From Rhynchopus euleeides (Eukaryota > Euglenozoa > Diplonemea > Diplonemida > Diplonemidae): 64,000 nucleotides of DNA. Both the position numbers and the translations under genes were made by a program. How positions within the stretch are numbered: position 1 is the first letter of the stretch; the number at the start of each line of letters is the position of its first letter. The stretch is from positions 2,046,001 to 2,110,000 of the forward strand of contig OY723293.1 in NCBI GenBank assembly GCA_963210315.1, given 5' to 3'. Positions 32,304 to 43,892 of the stretch are shown here, in pieces. Below the pieces are notes generated by a model. It made no database searches, had not been told where the DNA came from, and worked only from the letters and a program-made list of their open reading frames with translations.

Positions 32304-35300
32304 CGAGGGAGACGGGGGGGTCGCAGCCCCCCACACGAGTGCAGCCCGGGCCGCCCCCGGTAGCGGCAGAAGCGCGGGGGTCGCAACCCCCCGCACGAGT
32401 GCAGCCCGGGCCGCCCCCGGTAGCGGCGAGAGCAGCAGCGACGGCAGCGGCGGCGTCGGCAGCGCCGGGGCAGGCAGGGCCGGGGGAGGGTGGGTTCCAC
32501 ACGGGCCCCCCAACAACAGCACACCGGTCTGACCCACCGGCTTTATGCACCCCCCAACGGCACTCCCCGACGGCTGCGGAAGGGTCGCGGCCCCCCCTCG
32601 TGCAGGCAGCGGCGGTCACCGTTGCAGAGGGAGCAGCAGAGGCAGCAGCAGGGCGGGTGACAGCTTCCCGCCCCAACCCCCTCCCTCACGTCATGTGGGG
32701 GGTCGGCTGGGCGTGGGGGTCAGGGCGGGTGGTGGGAGGCCTCCCCCCCCCCAGGGGGGACTCGTTCGGGTGGGAGGGTGTGTTAGGACAGTATGGGGCA
32801 GGGGAGGGAAGGGCCAATATACCACACCCCCGACTCCCGTGCTTTTTTGTCCCCCCACCCGCTCAGTCCCACGCTCCCCCCGCTGCCCTCCCCCTTATCG
32901 CATCGCAACATCCCCCCACATTCCGTCTCTCACGTTCTCCCCCTCCGTCTCCGCCCCCCAGTGCACCAGGGGTGGAGGGGCAAGCTGGGGTTTTCGAGTA
33001 TAGCGGGCCCAGTCCCCACCTCGCACCATGTAACTCCCTCGTGCCCCATCCACTCATCTCCTGCCCCCCCTCCTCACACGTTCCCCCAGCCCAAGTGTCA
33101 CCGCACCTTGCCATCACGGGGAAAATCGGGGATAGTGGGGCAGGCGGGGATCTCGCCCCCGGCGCCCCCACCGACGCACCGCCCCGCCGCCCCACCACCC
33201 CAGCCGCTGAGCAGCAGGGAGAGCTGTACTCCCAGCAGGGAAACAACGCCAGCGGTGCCCCGGCAGGGGACCGATCCACTAGTCAGGGTACGTGGATGCC
33301 AGCATGTCGGGGCTGGTCTGGGGACCCTCCTGTTGGAGCGGAGTGCAGCTCGGGCGTCCCAACTGCTCGTGGCTGGGGTTTACCCCCTGGCGCCCTGGCA
33401 GAGGGCTGGGACGACGGCGAGAGGCGCAGGTGGGTGCGGATGCGCCTCCCCAGGCAGTGGAGACGGCCGCGGGCTCGGGCAGTCCGCCGCGCGGCGATGA
33501 AGCGTCGCGCCCCCAGTCGCCAGCGGGCAGGCCTGCGCGGGACGTCCCCCCCCTCCCTTCGAGGGGTGATCTGGTCCCTCCTCCGACAGGCGATGTGGAG
33601 GCCGCTCATGTGGGGGCTCCGGTCATACGCGTCTCCCCAGAGCTGGGTGGGCCTAGCGAGGGCGGCGGTGTCGGCGTGCAGGCGGGGTCTGAGCGAAGCG
33701 AGTAGGGACTGCTGGTCCGTAGTGGCGCGCCTGTGTGGTCGGGCCCCGCGCCGTCACGGGATGTCACGCCGCCCTCGGCACTGGGTCGCCCGGCGTCCCG
33801 CGAGGCCGATGTGCCTGAGGCGCCGGGCCGTCAGGGGCATCCGCCTCCACGCGAGGGCCCTCCACTCCCCTTCGTCCCTCCCAGGCACGCGTTGGACCGG
33901 AGGGGGGCGGCTGGCTTGGGACAGACAAGATGAGATCCTGTTCGACTGGCTCGTCTTCCGCGAGGATCTGGCCAGAGACACCTTGGAGAGGGTGCTGACG
34001 AGACATGTCGCCGACGACCCCAGGGCGTCCCTCCCGGACCTCGCGGCGGCCCGGACCAGGGTGCGGAGGAAGCTGGAGGCCCTGCCTTTGCCCGACTACG
34101 CCCCTGTTTGGACTGAGCCGAGCCCGGCTCTGCGGGATACCCCTGGCGGACCAACGGAAGGCGCCCACATCCCATGCGACGCGATGCGCGGTGGCGCTGA
34201 CGACGATGACGCTATGGGAGAAGCGCAAGGCGAGAGGGATGCGGTTGATGACCTCCTCAGGGATTTCGGGGCGACCCGCGTGCCCAACGCGGCGCAGGGC
34301 GACTGCGGTTTCTTCGCCATCGGGGTCCCCGCAGCAGACATCGCACTCAGGCGCCAGGACCTCTCGGAGGCTGCGAAGAAGTTGCAGGCACTCACAGACC
34401 TTTTCGGCGGAGACAAGGCCCAACACCTCGCCTATGCAGCCAACCTCGCCAGGCCCAGCAGCTGGATGGATCACCTCGCGCTGCAACTCGCGGCCAGGGT
34501 GTGGAGCATTCACATCGTCGTGGTCCAGGGCGGCGAGCACCCCATCGTCTCCATCCGCCCAGCGAAGGTGCCCGACAAGGAGCTTCTGCAGAAGACCAGG
34601 GTGATAGCCCTGACGGGGCAGCATTTCGAGGGTGTCAGCATCCCGCGGGCCGAGCTGCACGGGCTGGTCAACAGAGCCGAGCCGGCCTTCCTCACGCGGT
34701 CCAACGCGAGGATGGCGGAGCTGCAGACTGCTGAGGGGCAGGAGGAGCTCGACGTGGGGTCAAAGCTGGTCGAGCGCTCCACTGCCAGGCTGTACTGCCC
34801 GCACGACTCCTGCAGGACGTCCCTCATGCAGGCGGGCATCCCCATCCTGCCGACGTCGATGAAGGATCACCTCAACCGACACCTCGAGAAGGGGGACGTC
34901 TTGAGCAGGGGGACGCTCCGGGCCCTCAAATTCGCCCAGTGCCTCAAGTGCGATAAGGTGATCACGCTTGGAGACCACCAGTCCTGCACCGCCTGCCGCA
35001 AAGACCTCGAGCCCGAGCCGGAGGCGCAGGCCGTGGGGGCGGACATCCCGGCTGGGGAACTCCCCTCCGTCGAGGAACTCCGCCGGCACAACATCCGGGT
35101 CTGGGAAAAGGTGCCAAAGCCGCTCGTCAAGGCATGGACCGCGGCCCTCAGCGAGGCCGCACGGGAGACCGCCGCACGCAACTCCGTCGCAGTGTGGACC
35201 ATCCTCCTCATGGCCCCGCTCGTCCTCCTCCGCTCGGCGAGGATGGGGGGAGCGAAGAGCAAGGTCACCCTCCGCGAGCGCCAGAAGGTTTTCGACCGGT

Positions 35301-38300
35301 GGAAGAGGGGCGAGTACGCCACGCTCTGGGAGGAGGCCCGCGAGGCCAGCAAGCGCCAGGGGGGCACGGGGTCCCGCGGGAGCGCACCGCCGCGCTTGTC
35401 CGATGAGGAGAGATGGGAGCGGCGGGTCGGTCAACTGGCGCGGCAGAACCGGGTCTCAGCAGCCCACAAGCACCTCGTCCCGGCCAAAGTCGCCCCCAGC
35501 ACGACGGAGACCCTGAAGAAGCTGCAGGGCAAACACCCGGAGGGTGGAGCGGTCCACCTGGAGCGGACCGTGCCCGCGGAGAAGTGCAAGGCGTTCACGC
35601 CGGCTGACGTCTTCCGAGCGGTGAAGTCCTTCCCCAACGGGTCGTCGGGCGGGCAGATGGGTTTGCGTCCAGACCACGTCCGCCAAGCCCTGGAGTGCAA
35701 GGATGCGCTGGGAGCCAAGCCGACGGCCATGCTCACCCAGGTCATTAACCGGATGGTCAAGGGTGCCGTGCCCCAGGAGGTGATGCCTGTGCTCGGGGGC
35801 GCGAAGCTTTCGGCCCTGGTGAAGGGTGACGAGGACGTTCGGCCCATTGCCTGCGGAGAGACGCTCCGACGCCTCGCCGCAAAACTCCTCATGTGTGTTT
35901 CTTTCGCTTTCTTCTTTTCGTTTCTTGTCTTGCTTGTCTCTTGTACCTTGTATTCTGTACCAACTAGCCCAGACAAACAACAGCTGCAAAGATTCTCGGT
36001 CCGGATGTCCCCCAAAACTCCTCTCGACGCGTCATAAGGGGGACGCGCGGCGCATCCTCATGCGGGGTCGCCAAGTTGGGGTAGCTGTGCAGAGGGGGCT
36101 GGAGGCCGCGGCGTCAGTAGTGGCGCAGTACGCGGAGCGCTCGAGGGAAAAGGAGGACGCCGTGATCCTCAAGATCGACTACGCCAACGCGTTCAACTCG
36201 ATCGACCGCGGGACCTTCCTCAAGGTCGTCGAGAGGCACATCCCCGGCCTGCTGCCCTTCGTCGCGTGGTGTTACGACTCCCCCTCCACCCTCACCTACG
36301 GCGAAGGGGTGGTGTCTTCATCGTGTGGGGTGCAGCAAGGCGACCCCCTCGGGCCCCTCCTCTTCTCATTGGGGATAAAGGAGATTGCGGAGGAGCTGAA
36401 GAAGCGCACGGACCTCGACGGGTCGCTGTTCTACCTCGACGACGGGGTGATCATGGGCCCAGCGTGCGCCGTCAGAGCCGCCCTCGACTACGTCATCCAG
36501 GCCAGCACGGAGAGGGGGCTGGAGGTTAAACTCAGCAAGTGCGAGCTGATCGACCTCTGCGAGCAGTCCCTCGAGGCCCTCGAAGAGGAGGGCTTTTCCC
36601 TACGGCTCCCCGAGGACGAGGACAAGGTGGGCATCGTGTACAGGGCGGGCCGCAACTTCACCCTCCTCGGCGCACCGATCGGGTCGGCAGCCTTCTGCGA
36701 GAGCTACATGGACAAGAAGCTCTTGGAGTTCCAGCCGTACCTCGACGCCTTGGCCAAGCTCCAGGACAAGCAGGTCGGCCTCGCCCTTCTCCGCCACTGC
36801 GAGGGGTTCGCCCGCCTCGTGTTTTACATGAGGGCTATGGGACACAAGGGGGTTACGGAGTACCTCCGGAAGAGCGACGCCTCCGTGGAGAAGTGCCTCG
36901 CCCGGATCCTCGCCCTCGAGGACGACGTGCTGCCGGAATCAGTCATGCGGCAGGCCACCATGCCGGTGAGGCTCGGGGGCCTGGGGATTCGACGCGCCGC
37001 CGAACACTGGCATGCAGCCGCCCTGGCGTCCACGGCGAACGGCCACTCCTTGTGCCGGGAGCTCGACCCCAACTTCACGTGGGATGAGGAGGGATGGGAG
37101 ACCACCTGCCTCGCTCACAACAACGCTGTGGACGAGGACGAACGGCGCGACCCCACGCAAGCCCCCGTGGGGGATGTCGAGCAGAGGGAACTCTCCCGCG
37201 CGATCGTCAGCCGCCAGTACCGCGAGCTGTTCGAAGAGTCCGACGCCCACGACAGAGCCCGCCTGCGATCGCTGTCGCTGCCCCACGCCGGCGCTTTCCT
37301 CGGGGGGAAGCTCTCGGAGAACAGCCGCATCGAGGGTCGCCAGATGATCGCCGTGTCACGCGCCCGCCTTGGCATTCCCCTCTTCGAGCCGGATACCGTC
37401 TGCGAGAAGTGCGGCAGGGAACTGGACGAGATGGGAACCCACGCCTTCGACTGCAACCAGGGCGGGGCTTTAACCCGCAGACACGACGCCACCCGGGACG
37501 CCCTGTTCGCCCTGGCACAGGAGGCGGGCACGAACCCCGAGATGGAGTCTCTGCATCTCCTGCAGGATGGGCAGCGCCCGGGCGACCTCGTGACTAGGAG
37601 GATCTGGCCACGAGTCATTGACATCACCGTCAAGAACCCCGTGGCCGCTTCTTACGTGCAGGCGGCAGCCCGTTTCACGGGAGCGGCGGCAGCCCAGGGC
37701 GAGGCGACGAAGAACCGGCAGTACCGGGACGCGTGTGCGGCGCGAGGCCTCGTGTTCGCCCCCTACGCCATGGAGTTGTTCGGCGGCCTCGCCCCCTCGG
37801 CACACTCCGTCTTCTCGAAGCTCGGGCGCCTTGCGGCGGAGCGGACAGGAGCGAGCCGAGTGCAGCTGACGCAGGAGTACGCGTGCAGGGTGAACTCCGC
37901 CTTCAACAACACCCTGGGCGCCACCCTGCTCGAGTGCGGGGAGCTTACGAAGGCTTGCCGGTCGCTGGCCCGCGACAGAGTCGAGGTGGAGGCCGCCCCA
38001 CCCCTGGACCCCGACCACTTCATCAGGTTCGAGCCGGACCAGGTCGGCCAGGGTGCTGCATTCGAAGACACCGACCCGGACGACGCGGAGGGACAAGGCC
38101 ACCAGGCGGTGCCCCCTCCCTCAGACGAGCCCCTGCGTCCCGCCCAGAAACCCGTAGACCGCGAGCCGCCGACGCCGGAAGACCTGGTGCGTGAATGGCG
38201 GTCTGCCCACAACGGTGTAGGGGTGTCCTTCACCTCGCTGATGGGGGGCTTGGGGAACCTCCTGCCGGCGGTGTTCCAGGTGCAGCAGCTGGGGGGAGGT

Positions 38301-40301
38301 GGCGCGGGGGGGGTGCCCACGGATGCGCTGGTGGCCCTCGCGGACGGCTTCGCCTCGTCAGGGACCCCGATGGAGGCAGGGCCACTCCGCAGACAGGCCG
38401 TCGCCCGGGTACGATCCTCCCCCGAACTGTCGGGGCTCCTGGCAGACCCAGCGGCGTGGGCCAGCCGCATGTCCGCTTTCGAGAGGGAAGACGAAGCGAC
38501 GTGGGCCGACGACGTGCTCATTCGCGGGGCGGCGTGCGTGCTGCGGAGGCACATCATCGTCTTCCGCGACTACCGCGCGCCGACAGTGTGCGACCCCGGG
38601 TGCAAGCCGATCGCCACCGCGGTCGCCCTCGGGGGAGTAGGCGACCGCTTCCAGGCGCTCACCCTGCCGGCGGACGTGCAGGAGTTGGTGGGCGGGAGCA
38701 CGACTGGGCCCCGGCCTACCGTACGCGCGGGCCCGCGGCTGCGAACTGAGCGGGCGGAGGGGGAGCAGGACGTGACGGAGTTCTGCCAGTTCTGCGAAGC
38801 GGACTTCTCCACGCAGGACACCCACGGCAGGTGTGTACACTGCCTCAGAGCCAGCTGCCCTGACTGTGTCGAGCACGTCACGGACCCCTGCCAGTGCGGG
38901 CGCACGGAGCCGACGACGGTGGTGCAGGAGGAGGTGATGGATGACGACGAGGACAGCACCGACAGCGAGGACGCCGGTCCCCCGCCGCCGCCCCCGGGGC
39001 CGGCCCCCGAGCCGGCGGACGATGTCCTGACCCGGTGGCTGACCGCGAGGGAGCACGCGCTTCCGGGAGTCACCACCGCGAAGCAGCAGAGCGTGCTGGA
39101 GATGCCGGACGTGCAGGACTTCCGGTTCACCCCCGGGAACTGCTTCTTCGACGCCCTCACGTTCCTCCTCGGCGAGGCCGGCGCGACTGCAGACGGCCTG
39201 CGGCAGTACGTCGTGAAGGCGGTCGGCGACCACGCTGACCTGAGGAGCAGGGCGGAGCCCTCCTACGAGGAGTGGGCGCGGCAGATGCGCGAGTCCGGCA
39301 GCATGAACGTTGCGTCGTGGGCCGACGAGCTGACGCTGCAGGGGGCCGCGCGGGCGACGGGCTCCCCGATCGTCGTGCTCGCTGATGACACTGCACCGCG
39401 GATATACCGCCCCCTGAGGAAGCCGTACGGGCCTGTCGCGGGTGTCAAGTTCAAGGCATCGCACTACAGCCCACTCCACATCTCGGAGCAGGTGCGGTCC
39501 TTCGTGCTCCGCCTCGCACCGGCCGTACCCCTCGTCTCCACCGGCTGCCGAGGCGCAGAGGCTGGCCTCCACATGGTCCGAGTAGACGGGGGGACAGCCG
39601 AACTGTCGGTGCTGTGTGTCAGATGTGAGCAGCCGTTTGACACCCGAACGCCCCACTGGGAATGCATAGGCTGCAATCGCCTAGCGTGCACGGGCTGTGT
39701 GTCGGACGGAGAGACATGTACCCGTCCGCCGGACCGAGGAGGCGACGGGGCTGCGACGGACGGTAACGCACACACGACCTCGGGCGGCTCTCCCTCTGCT
39801 TCTACAGCACCAGCCCCCTCGTCGAACGCGACCGCTCAGCCCTCCACCTCCTCCACCTCCTCCACCGACTCCACCTCCGACGCGCAGCAGGGCGGCTCCA
39901 CCAGCGAGAACGCACCAGCCCCCTCAGCGTCGCAGCACACAGGCAAGCGGAAGGCCGACCGTGACGTGTCAGCCTCTCCCCCGGACAGGAAGCGCAGCGC
40001 GACGGCTGCCGACAAAGGCACCCCAGCTGACGACGCCGACGTCCCCAAGACGGTGGCTGAATGGGACGCCCTGTTCACCCCAGAGCCTGGCTCCCCGGAG
40101 GAGGAGTTCAAGTCCGCGAGGCGAGCCCTGCATGCGTGGCGTTGCAAGGTCCGCCTCCAAGACAGAGAGGAGCAGAGGCTGTACAATAACCTCAACTCGA
40201 GGATGTACACCGCAGCGGGCATGCGTCGCGCGACAGCGGGGACAGCGTCCCAGGGATCACGCCGCGCCGCGCCGCGCGCGACAGGCGCCGCCACCCAGTG
40301 A
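32093..40301 (+). CDS. Retrotransposon polyprotein: OTU, zinc finger, RT, RLE, OTU modules
   Basis: Two open frames, to ~35896 and from ~36039, join if 142 nt (GTTTCTTTC..ATAAG) are removed, giving ..RRLAAKLLMC-GDARRILMRGRQVGV.. as expected for RT. The true start is unclear. Domains: OTU-like (QGDCGFFAI at 34298, later WMDHLALQLAARVW and GQHFEGV); C2H2 finger (YCPHDSC..HLNRH, ~34793-34890); RT motif A KIDYANAFNS (D codon 36177), motif B CGVQQGDPLGPLLFSL, motif C YLDDG (36432); CEKC..HAFDC knuckle and RPGDL..VIDITV endonuclease (37400-37640). Next a degenerate OTU (WADDVLIRGAACVLRRHIIV, no Cys) with a Cys-rich finger (38780-38915). Then another OTU with Cys at 39141 (PGNCFFDALTFLLG) and His at 39462, and a second finger (39620-39720). 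Confidence 0.75.
32281..32430. repeat. 60-bp minisatellite in the retrotransposon 5' region
   Basis: Two and a half copies of a 60-bp unit starting GCAGCCCGGG(T/C)CGCCCCCGG encode Pro/Ala/Gly-rich peptide (VQPGPPPVAAEARGSQ) in the same frame as the downstream OTU domain. Tandem 5' repeats are common in non-LTR elements, where they often act as promoter. Confidence 0.8.
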
Positions 40302-40875
40302 GGGCCAGAGTGGTCGAACCTGCAAGGAGCAGGTCCCCGCTCGACTACGTAGAGTATAGAGTAGAGTTTTGAGTAGAGGTAGATCCCCCCCCCTAGACCA
40401 TATGCCTTTGTGCAGTAGAGCACACACAGGTGCTGTGAATACCCCCTTCTCCGTCCCCCCCCCCCCTCCCCCCCCAACTCCCCCTCGCGGCAGGCACGGT
40501 CGGCCCGACGAGTCAGTTCAGTGTTGTCCCTCAACGAGACCCCCTGTCCCCGGCCCTGTGAGCACCACAGCACCAGGGAATAGGCATCCCAACTCACAGG
40601 ACCCACCGCCGTCACTGCATGCCCCTCTGCCCCGCGTTTCGTTACCTTCTCTGCCAGGTCACGGGTCCCCCCTCCAGGTGCCCTCCCGCCTCATCCCTTT
40701 TTACCCCCGTCGTTGCCCGTTTTGGCGCCCCCGATAGGCGGACCCAGGGAGCCTCGTCAAAGTGCCATCCCTACAGGAGATCGCCCTGGTTTTGGCCCCC
40801 ATGAGCACCATGGCACCAGTAATCCAGGATGTTTGGCTCCCTGGATCCACCGTCACTGCTATTCTTGTCCTTCTG
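40302..40875. other. 3' flank of the retrotransposon, non-coding
   Basis: It begins with TAGAG-type short repeats (about 40350-40385), which may be the element tail. C-rich DNA follows, with no gene. The CACCATGGCACCAG-like and GAGCACCACAGCACCAG motifs recur once each. I see no target-site duplication matching the 5' side. Confidence 0.45.
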
Positions 40876-41071
40876 CATTACCTTTCACGCTTATTTGCCT
40901 TCGGACTGGGTCATGGGATGGAAGAGGGCGGTCGGGGTCTGGGGAAGTGAGGATGTGTGTCAAGACCTTGTCTCGTTGTGCCTGGGAGGTTTGGTGGTGG
41001 ATGGGATGAGACACAGGCCATTGTGCCCAGAGAGCGCATGAGAGAGAGGGATTTGAGGCCCCCCGCCCCCA
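40876..41071. repeat. Dispersed repeat, copy 2, leading into the 8-bp array
   Basis: Homologous to 10306-10500. Here the shared sequence stops at CCCCCCGCCCCC and is followed by an A-rich stretch (A10 G A10) and then directly by the CCCGCAAA array. In copy 1 no such array follows. Confidence 0.7.
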
Positions 41072-41088
41072 AAAAAAAAAGAAAAAAA

Positions 41089-42742
41089 AAAGCAAACCCG
41101 CAAACCCGCAAACCCGCAAACCCGCAAACCCGCAAACCCGCAAACCCGCAAACCCGCAAACCCGCAAACCCGCAAACCCGCAAACCCGCAAACCCGCAAA
41201 CCCGCAAACCCGCAAACCCGCAAACCCGCAAACCCGCAAACCCGCAAACCCGCAAACCCGCAAGCCCGCAAACCCGCAAACCCGCAAACCCGCAAACCCG
41301 CAAACCCGCAAACCCGCAAACCCGCAAACCCGCAAACCCGCAAACCCGCAAACCCGCAAACCCGCAAACCCGCAAACCCGCAAACCCGCAAACCCGCAAA
41401 CCCGCAAACCCGCAAACCCGCAAACCCGCAAACCCGCAAACCCGCAAACCCGCAAACCCGCAAACCCGCAAACCCGCAAACCCGCAAACCCGCAAACCCG
41501 CAAACCCGCAAACCCGCAAACCCGCAAACCCGCAAACCCGCAAACCCGCAAACCCGCAAACCCGCAAACCCGCAAACCCGCAAACCCGCAAACCCGCAAA
41601 CCCGCAAACCCGCAAACCCGCAAACCCGCAAACCCGCAAACCCGCAAACCCGCAAACCCGCAAACCCGCAAACCCGCAAACCGCAAACCCGCAAACCCGC
41701 AAACCCGCAAACCCGCAAACCCGCAAACCCCGCAAACCCGCAAACCCGCAAACCCGCAAACCCGCAAACCCGCAAACCCGCAAACCCGCAAACCCGCAAA
41801 CCCGCAAACCCGCAAACCCGCAAACCCGCAAACCCGCAAACCCGCAAACCCGCAAACCCGCAAGCCCGCAAACCCGCAAACCCGCAAACCCGCAAACCCG
41901 CAAACCCGCAAACCCGCAAACCCGCAAACCCGCAAACCCGCAAACCCGCAAACCCGCAAACCCGCAAACCCGCAAACCCGCAAACCCGCAAACCCGCAAA
42001 CCCGCAAACCCGCAAACCCGCAAACCCGCAAACCCGCAAACCCGCAAACCCGCAAACCCGCAAACCCGCAAACCCGCAAACCCGCAAACCCGCAAACCCG
42101 CAAACCCGCAAACCCGCAAACCCGCAAACCCGCAAACCCGCAAACCCGCAAACCCGCAAACCCGCAAACCCGCAAACCCGCAAACCCGCAAACCCGCAAA
42201 CCCGCAAACCCGCAAACCCGCAAACCCGCAAACCCGCAAACCCGCAAACCCGCAAACCCGCAAACCCGCAAACCCGCAAACCCGCAAACCCGCAAACCCG
42301 CAAACCCGCAAACCCGCAAACCCGCAAACCCGCAAACCCGCAAACCCGCAAACCCGCAAACCCGCAAACCCGCAAACCCGCAAACCCGCAAACCCGCAAA
42401 CCCGCAAACCCGCAAACCCGCAAACCCGCAAACCCGCAAACCCGCAAACCCGCAAACCCGCAAACCCGCAAACCCGCAAACCCGCAAACCCGCAAACCCG
42501 CAAACCCGCAAACCCGCAAACCCGCAAACCCGCAAACCCGCAAACCCGCAAACCCGCAAACCCGCAAACCCGCAAACCCGCAAACCCGCAAACCCGCAAA
42601 CCCGCAAACCCGCAAACCCGCAAACCCGCAAACCCGCAAACCCGCAAACCCGCAAACCCGCAAACCCGCAAACCCGCAAACCCGCAAACCCGCAAACCCG
42701 CAAACCCGCAAACCCGCAAACCCGCAAACCCGCAAACCCGCA
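41089..42742. repeat. (CCCGCAAA)n array 1, about 206 copies
   Basis: An 8-bp unit repeated over about 1.65 kb with very few variants: AAGCCCGC at 41262 and again at 41862, a one-base deletion near 41682 and a one-base insertion near 41728. Because 8 is not a multiple of 3 and no phase yields a stop, all six frames are open, giving artefactual 600-residue frames (NPQTRKPA or CGFAGLRV repeats). The G-rich strand is TTTGCGGG, similar in form to plant-type telomere units. Confidence 0.97.
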
Positions 42743-42935
42743 CGAGAAATGAGCAAGCGTGTTGTTCAGTTGTGAACCTGTGTCGCGTCCCCCCCCCCCT
42801 CCCACTCTCCCCCACCCTTCCTGCTCATTCCCGCCCCTTGTTCATGTCTTTTGTTTGCAGCTCGGTCTTGTTCATGTCTTGTGTCAGCTTTTCTGTGCAT
42901 CCACACACATCTCGCACACAGGAACCACACAAACA

Positions 42936-43892
42936 ATGTCGCATGCACGTCTACGGACCATTGAGGAGTACGTCTCGGCCGGCTACCGCATTTGTTGGGA
43001 TGGCCCCTGGATGTGGAATCCAGAAGGCACTCGTCGCTGCTCTGTGCCGCTGATGATCCAGAATGAACGTGCGGGCTTGCTTTTCGCTGGCGAGCCCATT
43101 CCTGGGGAAGAGCAGGAGGACAACAGTTCTGATTCGAGCGACAGAAGGCGGGCTGCTGCGTTTCGGAAGAGCCGTCGCCGCATGGGCCGTGCAGATGACC
43201 CGATTTCTCTTGACGACGACGACTCGTTTGACCCGAACGCACCAATCGTTTACGACTCGGACGATTCGACACTTGTGTTGTCACCCTCGCTGTGCGGAGC
43301 CCCGGAAGACATCAAGGAGGACAACGAAGCTGCAATTCTCGACGGTGGAGCTGCTGACCTCGCTCAGCCGGGACAGTTGACACCCCCAGTCATACAAGCA
43401 TGTGAGGCTGTTGCGGATGAGGCGACGAATACACCTGAAGAGGAGGTCCCTGCCATCCCTGGCATCCCAGCGACCCCGGTGGAGAAGATCCCATCGATGT
43501 CGCTTGAGGAATCGCCTCCAGTCATTCGGCCGGAGCCACAGCTGCCGCCAGACTCAAAGAGAGCAAGGCACATCACAACTCCGTGCTACCGGAAGACATT
43601 CCTCCATGAAGTATGTTACTTTGCAGGGCACACACACCACTCACATTATCAACTCCCCCCACAGGTTGTGTGCAGGCTGTGTCTCGGTGCATTCAAAACA
43701 CAGAGCCAGCACGACACACATGTTCGCTTCTGCCATGATGGTCACGTCACGAATGACGGTTGTGTATTCTGTCGGTACTGCAGAAAGATGGAGCCTGCGA
43801 CGCACAAATGCAGGCAAGTTGTGGTGAAAGCATTTGAGAAGACCAAGAAGGCCTTGGAGGAGGGGCAGACCGATCCGATTGTATGGGGGTAG
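42936..43892 (+). CDS. Acidic zinc-finger protein upstream of the Helitron replicase
   Basis: The ATG is 15 nt after CACACAG (42921). The unspliced product is 318 residues. A possible 54-nt intron (43611-43664, GTATGTTAC..CCCACAG) is in frame and stop-free, so both forms are translatable. The N-terminus is a compact segment (RLRTIEEYVSAGYRICWDG, then PWMWNPEG), followed by a long acidic Ser/Pro region (SLDDDDSFDPN). The C-terminus has a C2H2-like finger (CRLCLGAFKTQSQHDTHVRF, H) and a CRYCRK..HKC knuckle. The replicase starts only 348 nt downstream and also begins with similar fingers, so this may be a second gene of the same element. An independent host gene is the alternative. Confidence 0.6.
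   Translation: MSHARLRTIEEYVSAGYRICWDGPWMWNPEGTRRCSVPLMIQNERAGLLFAGEPIPGEEQEDNSSDSSDRRRAAAFRKSRRRMGRADDPISLDDDDSFDPNAPIVYDSDDSTLVLSPSLCGAPEDIKEDNEAAILDGGAADLAQPGQLTPPVIQACEAVADEATNTPEEEVPAIPGIPATPVEKIPSMSLEESPPVIRPEPQLPPDSKRARHITTPCYRKTFLHEVCYFAGHTHHSHYQLPPQVVCRLCLGAFKTQSQHDTHVRFCHDGHVTNDGCVFCRYCRKMEPATHKCRQVVVKAFEKTKKALEEGQTDPIVWG

Larger units (their letters stand above)
31850..40400 (+). mobile_element. RLE-type non-LTR retrotransposon with OTU domains
   Basis: The boundaries are approximate: the C-rich 5' region begins just after the ATPase homology ends, and the 3' end lies in TAGAG-rich sequence after the stop at 40301. Order of parts: 60-bp minisatellite, OTU-like domain, C2H2 finger, reverse transcriptase, CCHC knuckle plus restriction-like endonuclease, then two OTU/zinc-finger modules. 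There are no long terminal repeats. The endonuclease type and N-terminal finger place it near R2/NeSL-like site-specific elements. The catalytic residues are intact; coding is broken only at 35897-36038. Confidence 0.75.

Noticed and set aside
34290..34310. ULP1/C48 protease signature (DCGFF) in the retrotransposon
   Set aside because: In C48 enzymes the Cys follows the His and Asp. Here Cys comes first and the His (GQHFEGV) follows, as in OTU proteases.
40859..43053. Very long open frames in both strands encoding NPQTRKPA or CGFAGLRV repeats (also 61493-63998)
   Set aside because: They are forced by an 8-bp repeat with no stop codon in any phase; all frames are open and none has independent support.
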